Shown: positions 1 through 11,890 of the stretch, piece after piece
How the letters are laid out: each line of letters starts with the position of its first letter
How positions within the stretch are numbered: the first letter of the stretch is position 1
Assembly (NCBI GenBank): GCA_023231475.1
Contig: JALJEE010003284.1
Location: 1 to 64,000, forward strand
Source of the DNA: Seison nebaliae
Taxonomy: Eukaryota > Rotifera > Pararotatoria > Seisonacea > Seisonidae
Direction: 5' to 3'
DNA length: 64,000 bases
Notes under the pieces: model-generated
What the model saw: only the letters and a program-made list of their open reading frames with translations
Databases searched by the model: none
Told to the model about the DNA's origin: nothing
Program-made: the position numbers and the translations under genes

Positions 1-61
1 ATTTAAAGCTCGCAGGTTTTCATAATTTTTATAACGTTCGAATAATATTAGTACATTTAAG

Positions 62-387
62 GAGGTATTCGTAGCTTCAATCGGGAAAATAAACTGGCAG
101 AAGCACTGTGTAGAAAGTATGCCAGATTGAAGAACATATCCCTCTTTGACTATTTTATGGGAATATTGTCGAAGGATTATCCATTTAAGGATCATGAAGA
201 AAGCGATGCAGATGAAGAGACTGACGAGGAGGATAATGATGAAGAAAATGAAGAGAAGAGTGACGAAGAAAAGGAAGAGGAATGCGAAGAAAGTGAAGAA
301 GAAAACGAAGAAGAAAACGAAGAAAGCGAAGAAGAAAACGAAGAGGAAAATGAAAATGATCATGAAAATGAAGAAGATATTAATTAA
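62..387 (+). CDS. 3' exon of an unrecognised gene with a Glu-rich acidic tail (partial)
   Basis: The open frame runs from an AG acceptor at 60-61 to TAA at 385-387, so the gene starts left of the window. About 45 ordinary residues (containing RENKLAEALCRKYARLKNIS and LFDYFMGILSKDYPFKD) precede a tail of roughly 60 residues almost entirely Glu, Asp, Asn and Ser. The acidic part is built of GAA-rich codons, and the +1 frame over the same stretch is open and Lys-rich, which is a by-product of the repeat. No family is recognised. Acidic tails of this kind occur in histone-binding and nucleolar proteins, but nothing here assigns such a role. The exon boundary is inferred from the acceptor and the in-frame stop just before it. 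Confidence 0.5.
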
Positions 388-983
388 AAGGAAAATGATC
401 CCTATTATGAAGATCAACATCGACAATATCAGACCTATGGCCATTATAATTATTAACTAAACATAAAAGGCGCCAAAAAACTTATTTCAAATATATATTT
501 TCCTCTATCTTAATTCTCCTACTGCCTACTAAAAAATAAATTCTATTATAATATACTTTTTTGGTGAAAAAAAGTTTATAAAGCCTAAAATTTTTAAAAT
601 ATAAAGACTATTATGTTCAGAATCGTTTCAAAGGTCTATACGTTTAATTTCAGACAAAAAAAAAATTTTTTTCTGTAGCGTTCAAACCGAATTTTACCCA
701 AACAACTATAAAAACTCTCACTTTACCATGTTCTTATCTTTACAACACATTTTTTGAATTATACATAAATATAATTTATTACAAAATGTAAATAAAATAA
801 TGAACAAAATTGGAAAAAAATAATAAAAAAAAAAGAGTGTTAAATCTTCAATATGGGCATGTCAACCATACGTAATTTGAAGACTTGTTTATGAAGTAGT
901 CACTTCATCTCTGATATATTTAGAAGAATTAAGATTAGAGAATGAATATTTACACAAATTTAAAAATGTAAAAAATAATAAAA
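388..983. other. Intergenic, no gene seen
   Basis: This is AT-rich DNA with homopolymer runs of A and T and no credible open frame on either strand. It separates the 3' ends of a plus-strand gene and a minus-strand gene, so it probably holds both 3' UTRs and polyadenylation signals (AATAAA-like strings occur near 790 and 820). Confidence 0.5.
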
Positions 984-1831
984 TTATGAAGGATATTCTG
1001 TTTCGAATTCATTAATAATTAACTCTAAATCATCTTCAGTTAGTTTATTGTCGAAAAGAGTGATATTTGAGGATTCAAACAATTTCTTTAAAGTTTCATC
1101 GAACTCTTCAATAATTGTGTTTGTTGTTTCACTAAAGTCAATACTTTCATTATCGGACGATCTCCTTCGTTTTGTTATAGAAATACCTGAGTCAGAAGAC
1201 TCTACAGAACTGATGTTCCAATTTAAATGATTTTTCGTCGATAAATCTTCCTTTAAAATTATTGGAACGGTTTTCATCAAAAAAAAATCCATAAGTATTT
1301 CAGATGTTATTCTTCTTTCAAAATCAACAATCTTCACATCTGATATGGAAGTATTCATGCAAATTTTGTTTGTTATTAAAGATTGTAATGGATCATTGAG
1401 AATTAATTGATTTAATTCAGAGAACATGATTTCTAAATAAGAAAAGATGGAATATTCTTCTTCGTTCCATATTCTCCGACTTGTTAACATGATCGATATT
1501 GGTGAATGGATATCAATCTTATTGAAAGTAACAAAGAACGGATAATATTCATCATTCATTCTTCTATGTATAATCGTACCATAAAATTTGTTCAATTTTT
1601 CTTCTTCTGCCAAACCTGATGAGAAAATAATTTATTAGTCATTATGAAGAAAGAGTAAGATGAATTTGAACATGAGCTATGAATTTTTTGAATTTTCTTT
1701 AAACTCGTTAAATCCACTTCATGATATAAGTTCTTTTGAGTTAATTCGAATTGATTTGAATACTGATTTAAAGAAGAAGAATAAAATTCCATATTATAAT
1801 TAATTGACTTTTCCACGTTCGATTTCAACAC
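984..1831 (-). CDS. Unrecognised two-exon gene
   Basis: The first exon (about 1831 down to 1666) encodes a short polar segment containing NLYHEVDLTSLKKIQKIHSS. A small intron ends in TCATCAG near 1620, and the second exon continues as LAEEEKLNKFYGTIIHRR to the stop at 984. The split codon works if the donor is the GTTCAA near 1668. The second exon has a compact hydrophobic/charged pattern followed by a Ser/Arg-rich linker (RRRSSDNES) and an acidic C-terminus. The product is about 265 residues. I do not recognise the family; no signal peptide, membrane span or zinc-binding pattern is visible. The start methionine is uncertain (1831 or the in-frame Met 13 codons later). Confidence 0.5.
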
Positions 1832-1988
1832 ATTAAGTGAATTGTGAACTGTGAGAGAAAATGAGATATTAAAGAAAAAAATGAAAATTAACTGTGTTCA
1901 TCGACGGATGAAACGTTATATGAATTTATTAAATTATCTAAACATTCCCATTCGGTGAGAAGAAAATTATTTGTCCATTTAATTCGAA

Positions 1989-2614
1989 TTAGAAATGGCT
2001 AAAAGAAGAAAATTGAGAAATAAGTTTTCTTCTATAAATAAAAATAAACATGAATCTTTTTATTTTCTCTCTTTGTCTTAATCCAATGCCACCATCCAAT
2101 GAATGAATAACTTTCATTCGACAATTTCCGTTTAAACATCTCATCAAGAGCATCTGGAGGATAAGTATGAATGAATGTTGAATTATTTCCATTCTCATCC
2201 TTATCAGTAATATTCTCAAAGTTTCCCAAAAGATCAATCTTTTTATTATTTGAAGAAGAAATTTAAAAATAAAGAATAATAAAAATGAACTTTGTTATAT
2301 CCAGTTCTATAAATATTTTCATCTGGTCCTTCAACAGTCAAAAATGTTCCATCTTTATCAAATAACATATAAAATTTATCTACATCGCATTTGGGAAATG
2401 ATTGTGCAATTAAGTTATTAAGAGTCTCTGATGGTTTCTTTCTAATGAAATCTTTCACTAAATGTTTCGCGTTGATTATTTTGAATGTGGCGGATAATGT
2501 CTCATTCTTACTCAAGACGGCACAATCCGAATTGAGTATATGTCCAAGACCGTTTCGCAATTGATCGAATTCTTTATTTTGATTTTGAGTCCAAGCTCGT
2601 TTAGCACCACTCAT
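1989..2614 (-). CDS. Possible helix-loop-helix-type protein (uncertain)
   Basis: Exon 1 starts at ATG 2614 (MSGAKRAWTQNQNKEFDQLR). Residues about 15-60 resemble a helix-loop-helix: F..LR..L, then LSKNETLSATFKIINAKHLV, close to the helix-2 pattern LSKxETLxxAxxYI. The basic DNA-contact stretch expected before helix 1 is absent. A second exon (about 2229-2032) encodes a segment with IHTYPPDALDEMFKRKL and WWHWIKTKRENK; the junction near 2235-2290 and the 3' end are not resolved. If the HLH reading is right, the protein could act as a dimerisation partner without DNA binding, but this is inference from one weak motif and the gene is best treated as hypothetical. Confidence 0.4.
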
Positions 2615-2795
2615 AATTGATTGTAAATGAATTAATGCAAAAAAATGGTATATAGATCAACTTATGTAATTAATAAAATTAGGAAAAACAGCACAGCCGT
2701 ATTCGAAGGAAAGTTGAGAATCAAATTTAATTTTGTTCGTTTTTATAATGTGTTGAACATATATTTATTTCAGTTACTCCCAATAACTTGTACTA

Positions 2796-5582
2796 TTAAC
2801 TAATCAGAAGATGACTGACGTCATTCGAACGAATAAATCCTCCGCCTACGCCATACAATATGATGTTCTCCAATGCGTTGGAGAGGTCAAAATAATATTG
2901 AAAATAGAGCGAATTTGTCAAAGTTTCTTCATACGATTTCTTTTCCAGCATAAAACTGTAGACGTCCAATAAAGTAGTGAAATATTCTTCATTTAGTCTC
3001 GTCATTGTTAGTATAATATCTCCATTATATTCAGGGTCGATGTGAAAGTTATAAGGAGATTTCATCAAATATTGTCTAATGCTTTCACAATATTCATCGA
3101 TCAAATCAAATATTCGATAAAAGAATGAGTCACATTTGAATAAAATGCATTTCTTATAATCGTCAATTAAATCACCATGAATGGTGAGTAAATGAGGAAG
3201 ATTCAAATATTTCAATGTGGCGATTTGTTTATGGAAAATGATTTGAAGTTGTCTTTCCATTGTTGGAATGATAGATATGAAGAGAAAATCTTTCAAATAC
3301 ATTTGAGTCGATTGTAAAATTTTCAAAATATTTTTCTCAAAATATTTCATATATAACGTGAGATTTGACAATTTTAATTTGATAATTTGCATTCTTATAA
3401 AGAACTTATTGATTTCTTGATATTCTTTCATAAATTGATTTGATAAGAGAATATTGAATGGTCGATTGAATGTGGTTTGAAATAGGAATGAATCCAATTT
3501 CGCCTCTTCATTTCTTTCATACCATTCGAGATTGATGTTAAGATATTTTAAATTAACTGAATAATTTCGATTTAAAGTGAGAAATCGTTGGAAATAATAA
3601 GTCATTAAACAATGTTCAATTTCATTATTTTTCAATTCTTTTAACATATAATGGTGAATGAACCATTGGAAAAAATTGTTGATGAATGGAAGATTTAATC
3701 GAATATTGATGGCGAATAATAATTTAAAGAAGAATTGAATTGTTAAAGAATTGTTCGTTAATAATTGGAAGAATTGATCATCAATTAATTTTAATTCATT
3801 CCGAATTCTTCCAAATAGTTGATGTTCTCGTCCGTTTGATGTTTTCGTAAATCGCAAATTTATCGAATTGTTTCCACTTAATGTTTCCTCGTCGACAACG
3901 AATTGATAAAAGACTGACGTTTTTATTCCATAAATTAACAATCTCTCAATCTCTTCATATTGTTGTTGAAAGAATGAATTAATAGTAAAAACATGATTAT
4001 ATTTCTGATTAATTTTATTTTTGAAAATTTCATTCCAAAAATTATTAATTTCACTAAAACATTCCCCATTCAATAGGAGATTAATTGATGATAAATCGAT
4101 TAATTTCTCCAATTTCTTCAATTGTAAATTAATCGATTCATCTTCATCATTTCCTTTTATCAGACATTTTAATTGGAAATATCGATGGAGATTTGAAATA
4201 TTCTTCTTACTAATAAATGACATGAAGAAATTGTCGATATGTTCCATTATTAATCGATATAATTGTCGTAAATTATCTCGATGTCTCTCTTCCATTTTCG
4301 TCCAATTAACTGATCGTTTCAATCGATTCAATTCAAATAATGAAATCAATTCTAAAATTAAATATTTCATCTGATAATCGTTTGACTCGTTGAAATTAGA
4401 GAAGAAATATCGATGGAATTTCTCACATGATATTGTTAATTGATGATAGAATGGATGAAGTATATGAAGTAATTTCATTTCATTCGAATAATATAATTCT
4501 TCTTCGATCGACAATCGACTTAACGACAACGAATCCCAATCACTTTTTCGAATTATTTGTAAATTGGAGAGATTCAATTGAATTTCTAAACGTTTCTCGA
4601 TTTCGTTCACTTTATTCAAGAATGGTTGATAGAAATCGATGGAAATTCTCTCGAAAATTGAATTGACAATTTGAATGAATAATTTCATTAAACGATTATG
4701 TCGATGATTATTGTCATTTCTCATGAGAATTTTTTCTAATTGTTCTTTAATGAAATGATGAAATGAATAATTAATATTTATTAATAATGAGGAAGCTTTT
4801 AAAAAATCTTCAGGAATTCCTTCATTTGATAATATATTGTGAATTAATTGGAATTTATTGAAAATATCTTCATTCTCCTTATGGAACAATTGATAATTTT
4901 CTAAATTGAATGAATTCTTCACTTCTTTCTTTACTTCGATTTCTTCTTCTTCAATTTCTTTCTTTATTATCTTTTCATCATTTTTCTTCTCATTCACTTC
5001 CTCTTCAACATTCGACCATTCACTTAAAGTGGAAGATGACGAGAATGAATAATTCCTTTCGATCTTTTCAATATCGATAGGCAAATGATTTTTGGATAAT
5101 TTTAATTTCTCATTTTTCATCTTCTCTCTCAATGATGAGAGATCCATATCGATTATTGATTCATATGTTAAATTATTCATCAACATTAAAAATTTCAATA
5201 TTTTAAAATTGGTCGAATTTAATTTTTCAACTATTCGATAATTGGACAAAGATTTCAGAAGGAAATCTTCTTTCTTCAAAAATTTACTCAATATGAATTG
5301 CTTCTCTTTCAATTCTTCTTTCGATTGATAAATATTCTTCGTATAATCTTCATCGATGATCGATTTGACACAACGAAATATTTCTTTCCCATAATTCTCA
5401 TCAGGACCATGTATCAACCATCGTTCTATAATTCCATTATATTCTCCAATCAACTTTCTCGTTTTTTCAGGAATGTCTTCCTCAATCGAATTCTTCTCCG
5501 TCAAATCATCGACATTCAATTGATCGACATTAAAACTGTTTTTGAAATCGTCTTGTAATAATTGATTAATATAAATTTTCAT
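2796..5582 (-). CDS. Probable gamma-tubulin complex component (GCP family, divergent)
   Basis: A single exon encodes 928 residues from a clear ATG (MKIYINQLLQDDFKN). The C-terminal third carries the pattern of the GCP C-terminal domain: a hydrophobic segment like NILLSNQFMKEYQEINKFF followed by an RMQIIKLKLSNL helix, then a later block with a histidine, LKYLNLPHLLTIHGDLIDDY, and KKCILFKCDSFF, matching the family's Y..lf.fLl.lkr and H..fL...cL layout. The N-terminal half is helical with an acidic/basic linker at about residues 190-220. GCPs bind gamma-tubulin and nucleate microtubules at centrosomes; gamma-tubulin itself lies at 57-59 kb. Which GCP paralogue this is cannot be told, and divergence is high, so another large helical scaffold is possible. 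It is transcribed divergently from NEK1. Confidence 0.5.
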   Translation of the reverse strand: MKIYINQLLQDDFKNSFNVDQLNVDDLTEKNSIEEDIPEKTRKLIGEYNGIIERWLIHGPDENYGKEIFRCVKSIIDEDYTKNIYQSKEELKEKQFILSKFLKKEDFLLKSLSNYRIVEKLNSTNFKILKFLMLMNNLTYESIIDMDLSSLREKMKNEKLKLSKNHLPIDIEKIERNYSFSSSSTLSEWSNVEEEVNEKKNDEKIIKKEIEEEEIEVKKEVKNSFNLENYQLFHKENEDIFNKFQLIHNILSNEGIPEDFLKASSLLININYSFHHFIKEQLEKILMRNDNNHRHNRLMKLFIQIVNSIFERISIDFYQPFLNKVNEIEKRLEIQLNLSNLQIIRKSDWDSLSLSRLSIEEELYYSNEMKLLHILHPFYHQLTISCEKFHRYFFSNFNESNDYQMKYLILELISLFELNRLKRSVNWTKMEERHRDNLRQLYRLIMEHIDNFFMSFISKKNISNLHRYFQLKCLIKGNDEDESINLQLKKLEKLIDLSSINLLLNGECFSEINNFWNEIFKNKINQKYNHVFTINSFFQQQYEEIERLLIYGIKTSVFYQFVVDEETLSGNNSINLRFTKTSNGREHQLFGRIRNELKLIDDQFFQLLTNNSLTIQFFFKLLFAINIRLNLPFINNFFQWFIHHYMLKELKNNEIEHCLMTYYFQRFLTLNRNYSVNLKYLNINLEWYERNEEAKLDSFLFQTTFNRPFNILLSNQFMKEYQEINKFFIRMQIIKLKLSNLTLYMKYFEKNILKILQSTQMYLKDFLFISIIPTMERQLQIIFHKQIATLKYLNLPHLLTIHGDLIDDYKKCILFKCDSFFYRIFDLIDEYCESIRQYLMKSPYNFHIDPEYNGDIILTMTRLNEEYFTTLLDVYSFMLEKKSYEETLTNSLYFQYYFDLSNALENIILYGVGGGFIRSNDVSHLLIS

Positions 5583-5931
5583 TATCTTCTTTATAAATTA
5601 TGATTTAATAAGCCTAATTTCAAGAAAAGACGTTCAAATCATTATTCTCTTTTCCATTATGAACGTATTTTCACTTGTTACTTAGTAACTATCTGTAAAA
5701 GTTTATTATTCAGAAAAATATTTAAAGAAAAATATATATAATTTTGACAGTACTAAAAGTTCAATTATAGACAGATTAGAAGAATAAAATAAAACTTCTT
5801 CTCCTACTAATTGGAAATTATTCTCTCTATGTTTATTTTAGAAATAAATTAAGTTCATTAGAACACAAACCATTCCTACAATATTATGCAACAGTTGAGA
5901 TAATAAAATATTATAATAAAAGTTTAAATTA
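5583..5931. promoter_or_regulatory. Candidate bidirectional promoter between GCP-like and NEK1 genes
   Basis: These 349 bases separate the start codons of two divergently transcribed genes and contain no open frame, so promoters and both 5' UTRs must lie here or overlap the genes. The sequence is AT-rich with several TATAAA/TATATA-like strings; no specific factor site can be named. Confidence 0.4.
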
Positions 5932-8900
5932 ATGAATAATTATATAAAGATCAGGAAGATTGGGGAAGGATCTTTCGGTAAAGTATGGTTAATAAAGGAA
6001 AGAACCAATCAATTTCAACCATCATCCCCAAAAGTGGAAACTCAAGTTATGAAAGAAATCGATTTATCTAGAGTTCCTTCAAATATTTCCTTCCTTCAAC
6101 ATATTTCATCAAATTTAATTCTCGTTCATTGAATTCGAATAGTTGCGAGTAGCGGATAAAGGGAAAGCGTTAGCGGAAGTAAAAGTTCTAGCTAACATTA
6201 ATCATAGTTGCATTGTAAAATATTATGATTCGTTTCAAGGTTCAAGAATAAATTATTTTCCCTCATTCCGTCCATAACCACCAATTGCAGATTTAGCCAT
6301 ATTATGTATAATAATGGAATATTGTGATGGAGGAGATCTACAACAGAAAATTCTTCAACAAAAGAATCGAGTAAATGCAACTTATTTTGACGAAACATTA
6401 ATTACCAATTTGTTCTCACAAATAGCTGCTGCAGTGAAACATATGCACGACAGGAAGATTTTACATCGTGATCTAAAATGTGAAGTTCACAAAAAATTTC
6501 TTGCTTTATTAAATAAAAATATTATTCAGAATATATTTCTCTCAACAGGTGATCGAATAAAATTGGGTGATTTTGGAGTTGCAAAAATATTAACAGGGTT
6601 AGAAATATAATCATAATAATTTTTTATTATCTGTCTTTTGTAGAACTGTAGATTATGCATCAACATTGATCGGTACTCCGTATTATATGTCGCCAGAAAT
6701 TTGGTCGAATCAAAAATACAACAACAAAACGTTAAAATTTTTAAACGTTTGCTTATAATTTATTATTCTGAATTTCAGTGACATTTGGTCGTTAGGTTGC
6801 ATTCTTTATCAGATGATGTCGTTGAAGAATCCTGTTAATTCTTGTTTCATTAAATTAATTTTAATTCAATTTTTAACAGTTCGAATCGAAATCACAAAGA
6901 GAATTAATTTTGAAAGTTACCGGTAGAGGAACAGTAAGCGAACTGCCAAATCATTTTTCTTATGACTTACGCTTGCTTGCCAAACAGATGTTAAAAAAGT
7001 CTCCAAAAGATCGTCCATCGATTAATTTGATTTTTGCCAAATCGTTTATTCATACTGCTGCTTCAAAATTTATTCCAAATGAAGTTTCCGAGATAAAATT
7101 ATTAAAATTTATTCAGTTTGTTGAAGGAAATGGAAGAAGCGTTATCTCACACAGTTCTTCATGGATATAACTTAAATCGAGCTCCAGTCAAACCACAAAC
7201 TCCAAAGAAAAAAGCGATCGAATTGTCCAAACCGAAATTTCTTACAAAATCGAACAAGAAGAAGTTTTATTTGAAATTATGAAAGAATCTATTCAGAGAT
7301 TCATTCTTAAAATTATCCTATTAATTTAGTGAAGTGAGAACTACTTCGAAAAGTGAAGCATATTCGAAATTCATGAAAAAGTTAGGAGATACACATCACA
7401 TCATTCGATAATTAATATTTATGGAACGTCTTTAGACAAAATGAAGAACGGAAGAAAATGTTATCGAACGAAGGAAAAGTGATATTTTATTTCGAAATCT
7501 TATCAATAATTCTTTTGTTCATAGAAGAAAGATGTAGCATTACAAGACGTTTATTTCAAATTTTTCTGAAATATTTTTATGAAATTTTTAGAGAAATCGA
7601 ATAAACAAAGAACGAGAGAAAGGATGGAAACCGATTGTAGCAGATTATAGACCAGCAAATTACGGTCAAAACCACCGAGAAATTGTAAATAATGACAGAA
7701 TGAATGTTATTTCGAGGGAAAGATATAGTATGTATCATGATCTATTAGGAGATTTGAGAGCGAATAGAAATCAATTAAGTAACGTTTCACAACAAGCACC
7801 ATTCATGCATAATTATCAAAGACAAAAGTTGGAATTTTTAAGAAAAATAGAAAACAAATTTTTATCAGATCTGACAATCAAGTTCAAGATGAATATATAC
7901 AACGACGAAATGAAGCGTTGAGAAATAAAATTAATTACGAGAAGGTTTATAGTCATGATGACTATCAACGAGTATCTTATCGATCTCCCATCGCCCCTCA
8001 CATTGAAACGAAATCATCAGAGTCCGAATATTTAAGGAAATTAGAGGAATGTAGAATACAAAATCATCGAGTTACAATATTGGGTATTTTTCTAATAATA
8101 ATTTCATATTGTAATTCAGGAAAGAAAAGAACTTTTGGCGAAACATAAACCGTCCAATTTCCGATATCCTTATCAAAAGCCGAAATGTTCAGAACAGAAC
8201 GATAACATTGATGATGTATTGAAGAAATTAAATTTGAATGATAAACCCTTATCAGAAAAGCAAGAGGACAAAGAAGAGAGTAAAGATAAACGACAAATTA
8301 ACAAATCGAATATTCCAAAAGATGATAATAAATGGAATAAAAATAAGACTAAAGAGAAGGAATGGGATATGAATGGTCATAATACTGAATTCCGTCAATT
8401 GATTGATAATCAAACTGGAATAATTACAGATACGATGAATATGAAGACGGTAAGTAGTGCATCAAGTAAGAAAACTGATGAATCGGAGGACGACAGTTTA
8501 GGTCTCTTACAGAAACTCAAAAAGATTAAAAATGAGAATTTGGAGAAGATAAATAAAAAGTCGAATAATGGAATTCGATGTAAGACGGCGAATTTATCTA
8601 AAACAAAAACAATTAAAAAAGAGGTAAAAGAAAATGTTTTAGATGGTTTAGCAACGGGTAAATTTGATATGAAACATCCGACGGTTTCCATTTATCATTA
8701 ACTATTTGCCAATTTCTAATAATTTTACTTCCAGTTGTTAAGAACAGCATCAGTGCCAAATATAATAGTTGAGTTGGAAGAAAATGAAAATGAGAAGACG
8801 AATGGGATTAAAGTTGAAGAATTATCCGAGAATCTTACGGAAAAACCGATTATTCGAATTATGTCGAAAAAACGGAAAAATTCGGCACACCTAATAAAAA

Positions 8901-9639
8901 ATAAAAGTGAATCCGAAAATGACGATGATAATCAAAAATCAACATCTAACGACGATGATGATGATGATGATGATGAATATGAATTAATCACTTCTCAACA
9001 AATTTCTACAGTAACTTCATCAACGAATGATGATGATAATGATGATGAAAAATTAAAACGGGCTGAATTGAGACATGATATCAGTTTGAGATTAACAAAT
9101 CCAAAGATTCAAAAGAAAAGAAAACAAAATCTTATGAATGATATTGATGATATTACGTTGAGTACGATAGCGGAAGGATCATCTGAATATTTTACATTAC
9201 CAGACGATAATCCACTAGAGAATGTTGAAACAACAGAAGACGATTATTTCGAAGATGAATATGGTTCTTCTTTTCATTTCTTTTTCGAACTTTCTTCATT
9301 TTTTAGATGATCTTCCAATTATTCCGTCGAAGAGTAAAGTGGAAAATTTAAAGAAAGAATTATGTTGTCGTTTGGGAGAAAGAAGATTTAGAGTTTCTTT
9401 TTCTTTTTATTTCAAATCGTTTATAATTCAAATGAAAGGTTATTTACAATAGTATGAACGAATTGTTAAATCAAGATCCGATTTATACATCGAATGATGG
9501 TTATTACGAAAAAAAGAAAAAGATGAGAAAGATTCTAGAAGAAGCTGTTGGTAAAGATATTCTTGATAAATTATGGGACGATATGATAAAATTAATTACA
9601 ATCAAAAATATTTTGGACGTTTCTTCCTCCAAATCTTGA
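5932..9639 (+). CDS. Nek1: NEK1-like NIMA-related protein kinase, multi-exon
   Basis: Serine/threonine kinase of the NEK1 branch, known from centrosome, cilium and DNA-damage work. The kinase domain shows the Gly loop (GEGSFG, residues 11-16), the catalytic Lys in VMKEID, the catalytic HRDLK, DFG, and GTPYYMSPE. It is split by micro-introns at 6073-6142, after SFQ near 6239, 6485-6529 (HRDLKCE|NIFLS), and three more before 6880, all beginning GTT. Spacing to human NEK1 across the first junction (SR..AEVKVLANINH) is exact. Downstream, NRINKEREKGW, a YGQNHREIV segment and YLRKLEECRIQNHRERKELLAKH match the NEK1 coiled-coil linker. A long Lys/Asp/Ser-rich region (8.2-9.2 kb) precedes a conserved C-terminal block (VENLKKELCCRLGERRF, then MRKILEEAVGKDI). 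Exon joins between 7.1 and 7.6 kb and near 9.4 kb are not fully resolved. Confidence 0.85.
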
Positions 9640-9762
9640 ATTATTTTTCTTTTTGAAATCTTTTCCGATTAATTCAAATAAAGTCGTCTTGTGAATTGTT
9701 TAATAATTGTTTGATTGTTAATTAAAATAAATATGGAAAGAATTTGGAGAAAGAAATAAAAA

Positions 9763-10335
9763 TTATTTATTGGAATGAACAATATCCAATAAATCATCAT
9801 CATCATCAGCAGCTGTATCATCTAATATTTCCGTTGTATTATCCTGTTTTTCATCTTCGTCATCTTGAGAAATTTCATCGTTTTTTGATAATTTATTTTT
9901 TTTTGAACGATTAATTGCTCGTCGTCGTCGTTTATTCCTTTTCTTTTCCGTTTGCTCTTCAATTTCTTTTTGATTCTTTAAAATTTTTTTATTATATTGA
10001 TCTTCGTTCTCTAATCGTTTCTTTTCTCTCAACATAAATGCTTCTCGAATCTTTTGCCGTCGACGAATTCCTCGATAAATATCAAACTCTCCAGAACCAG
10101 CACCCGAACTTGCTCCCATAATATTTCTGATGTACATGTGAGGATTGAATGCTCTTGGTAATCGATTATTCTTTGGCATTTCAGGAATGATAACCGGTTT
10201 CTCTGGTTCTTCCATTAATCGTTTTACTTTATATTTCATGAGATTTTGTGCAGTATTCAACACAATATATTCCTCATCTTCTTCATCTTTCTCCGTTTTC
10301 AATTCTCCATCTATTTCCTTCTCTTTCATATCCAT
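9763..10335 (-). CDS. PRKRIP1: PRKRIP1 homologue
   Basis: Small nuclear, spliceosome-associated protein of about 190 residues. The signature is IRNIMGASSGAGSGEFDIYR followed by RGIRRRQKIREAF and a long basic coiled coil (KKILKNQKEIEEQTEKKRNK, then RRRRA), which matches the human block IRNVMGSSAGAGSGEFHVYR and its EEQTAKRRKKR tail. In structures of the human catalytic spliceosome the protein forms a long helix linking U2 snRNP and the core (established for the family). I chose the start at Met-Asp-Met (10335) because the in-frame 18 residues upstream are hydrophobic and unlike the family; 10389 is the alternative. The C-terminus is Lys-rich then Asp-rich. The gene is convergent with NEK1, with about 120 bases between the stop codons. 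Confidence 0.85.
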   Translation of the reverse strand: MDMKEKEIDGELKTEKDEEDEEYIVLNTAQNLMKYKVKRLMEEPEKPVIIPEMPKNNRLPRAFNPHMYIRNIMGASSGAGSGEFDIYRGIRRRQKIREAFMLREKKRLENEDQYNKKILKNQKEIEEQTEKKRNKRRRRAINRSKKNKLSKNDEISQDDEDEKQDNTTEILDDTAADDDDDLLDIVHSNK

Positions 10336-10723
10336 TAGAACAGAAAACAGAAATGATAAATCTGATAAAATATGAAATAAAAAATTCAAAAGAATATTAA
10401 CATTTGAATGATATTCAATGAAATGAATTGATGATTATTTTAAATTCAATTAAGAAATTCATAGAATAATTATCATAATATATTTTATTTTTTCTAAAAA
10501 TGACAGCTTACAAATTGATTTTATCATAAACTGTTAGAAATTTCACAATTATTTATTTTATTTAAATATTTTTTCGTTAAACTTTCATTCTATGTTTTAT
10601 TAAATTCTAACATTTGTAAGATATTGTAAGTTTACATATTGTCTATTGTAATGAAGAATAAGAATTTGTTAGGTAGACTTTATATTTATTATAGATACAC
10701 GAATAAATTACAAAATTAGCAGA

Positions 10724-11890
10724 TTAACAAAAAGACATAAAATGAATGATAATAAGAAATAATGAAATAAATGAGGATTTGATGGTTGATGGGGAAGAAT
10801 TCGAGATAAATTTCATTGCTTCTGATGATGCAGAGTCTTCAAATGTATAATGAATTCTGTTATTCTGAATAAAAATACGACGATTACGACCCACAGAAAG
10901 ATTTTTCCTTTTTTCTTTTTTCAGAAACGCCACAACAACTGGAAGGTTGTTAGAAGAATTTCTTAATTTCATCTGTTTCTTTGACTCTCTTTTTTTCGTC
11001 GTTAATTCAATTGGGAATGACGTCGTTGAAGTTATCGACTTCATAATTTTGAGCGGGGTGTTGATAATTGTGGATGTTACCGAACTATTATTAGCTAGAG
11101 AGGAATTATTCATATTCTCCATTTTCGACAAATGGGAATGGACAAGTATTTTTAATTTCATATTATTCTTCTCACAAAGACCATTCTCTTCATTATTTAT
11201 TCCATTCTTTGTTCCATCTGACGTAGCTAATAAATGAAAATAAAAATAATAATTCAAATAAAGAATGAAAATAACTGATAAAATAATAGATATTATTCGG
11301 AATTAAATTGAATGTACCGGGAAGCATCTTTATGGGAGAAACGAGAATTGTACGTTTCCTTACAGATCTTTCTGGTGAACATGTCAATAATAAACGAGCA
11401 AATTTCTTTTTCACCTTTTTCCCCAACGTTATCTTCTCAATTAATTCCTTCTCGAAATCTTTCAATTTCGTTAATTTACAATTCTCATAATCAGATTTTG
11501 AAACGGAATAAATTTTGTAGTAAATTTCCGATGATCGATTCATCATATCATCACAAATAATATCCAAACTTTGACCATTGAACACATGATAACTGTTACC
11601 GAATGTTATCCAATCGACGTAATTTTTTTTATTATTTCCATTAAGTTCTGATTCGTTCATTTTAAAAGAATATCGTTGTCGTTTCGTTCTAACGATATCG
11701 TCTTGTTGTAAATTGGAATTAAATCTGAAATTTGAATTTCGTTCGATACAAATATTAAAAGAATTCTATCTAACAATTCTTTGTTGTGAATATTGAAATA
11801 GATTTGTTGAGTAATATCGATCGCCAATAAATGATTGATTAGATCATGAAGGTGGAAAACTAGAATGTATTGGAATAATTTCATGTTCAT
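10724..11890 (-). CDS. Unrecognised multi-exon gene, Lys/Arg-rich, probably nuclear
   Basis: At least three coding pieces on the minus strand. The middle exon runs from an acceptor (TTTCAG) near 11726 in the frame FNSNLQQDDIVRTKRQRYSF, through MNESELNGNN, to a donor near 11325 after SPIKMLPG. The next piece starts after TTATTAG near 11232 (ATSDGTKNGINNEENG) and ends at 10724. A possible 5' exon at 11890-11740 encodes a hydrophobic/helical stretch (MNMKLFQYILVFHLHDLINH). Basic clusters (TKRQR, KKVKKKF, KKRESKKQMKLR, KEKRKN) suggest nuclear or nucleic-acid work, but I recognise no domain. The last exon ends in a hydrophobic run that may be intron read-through, so the true 3' end is uncertain. 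Confidence 0.45.

Noticed and set aside
146-460. Lys-rich frame overlapping the acidic 3' exon
   Set aside because: It is the +1 reading of a GAA-rich repeat; its composition follows mechanically from the acidic frame.
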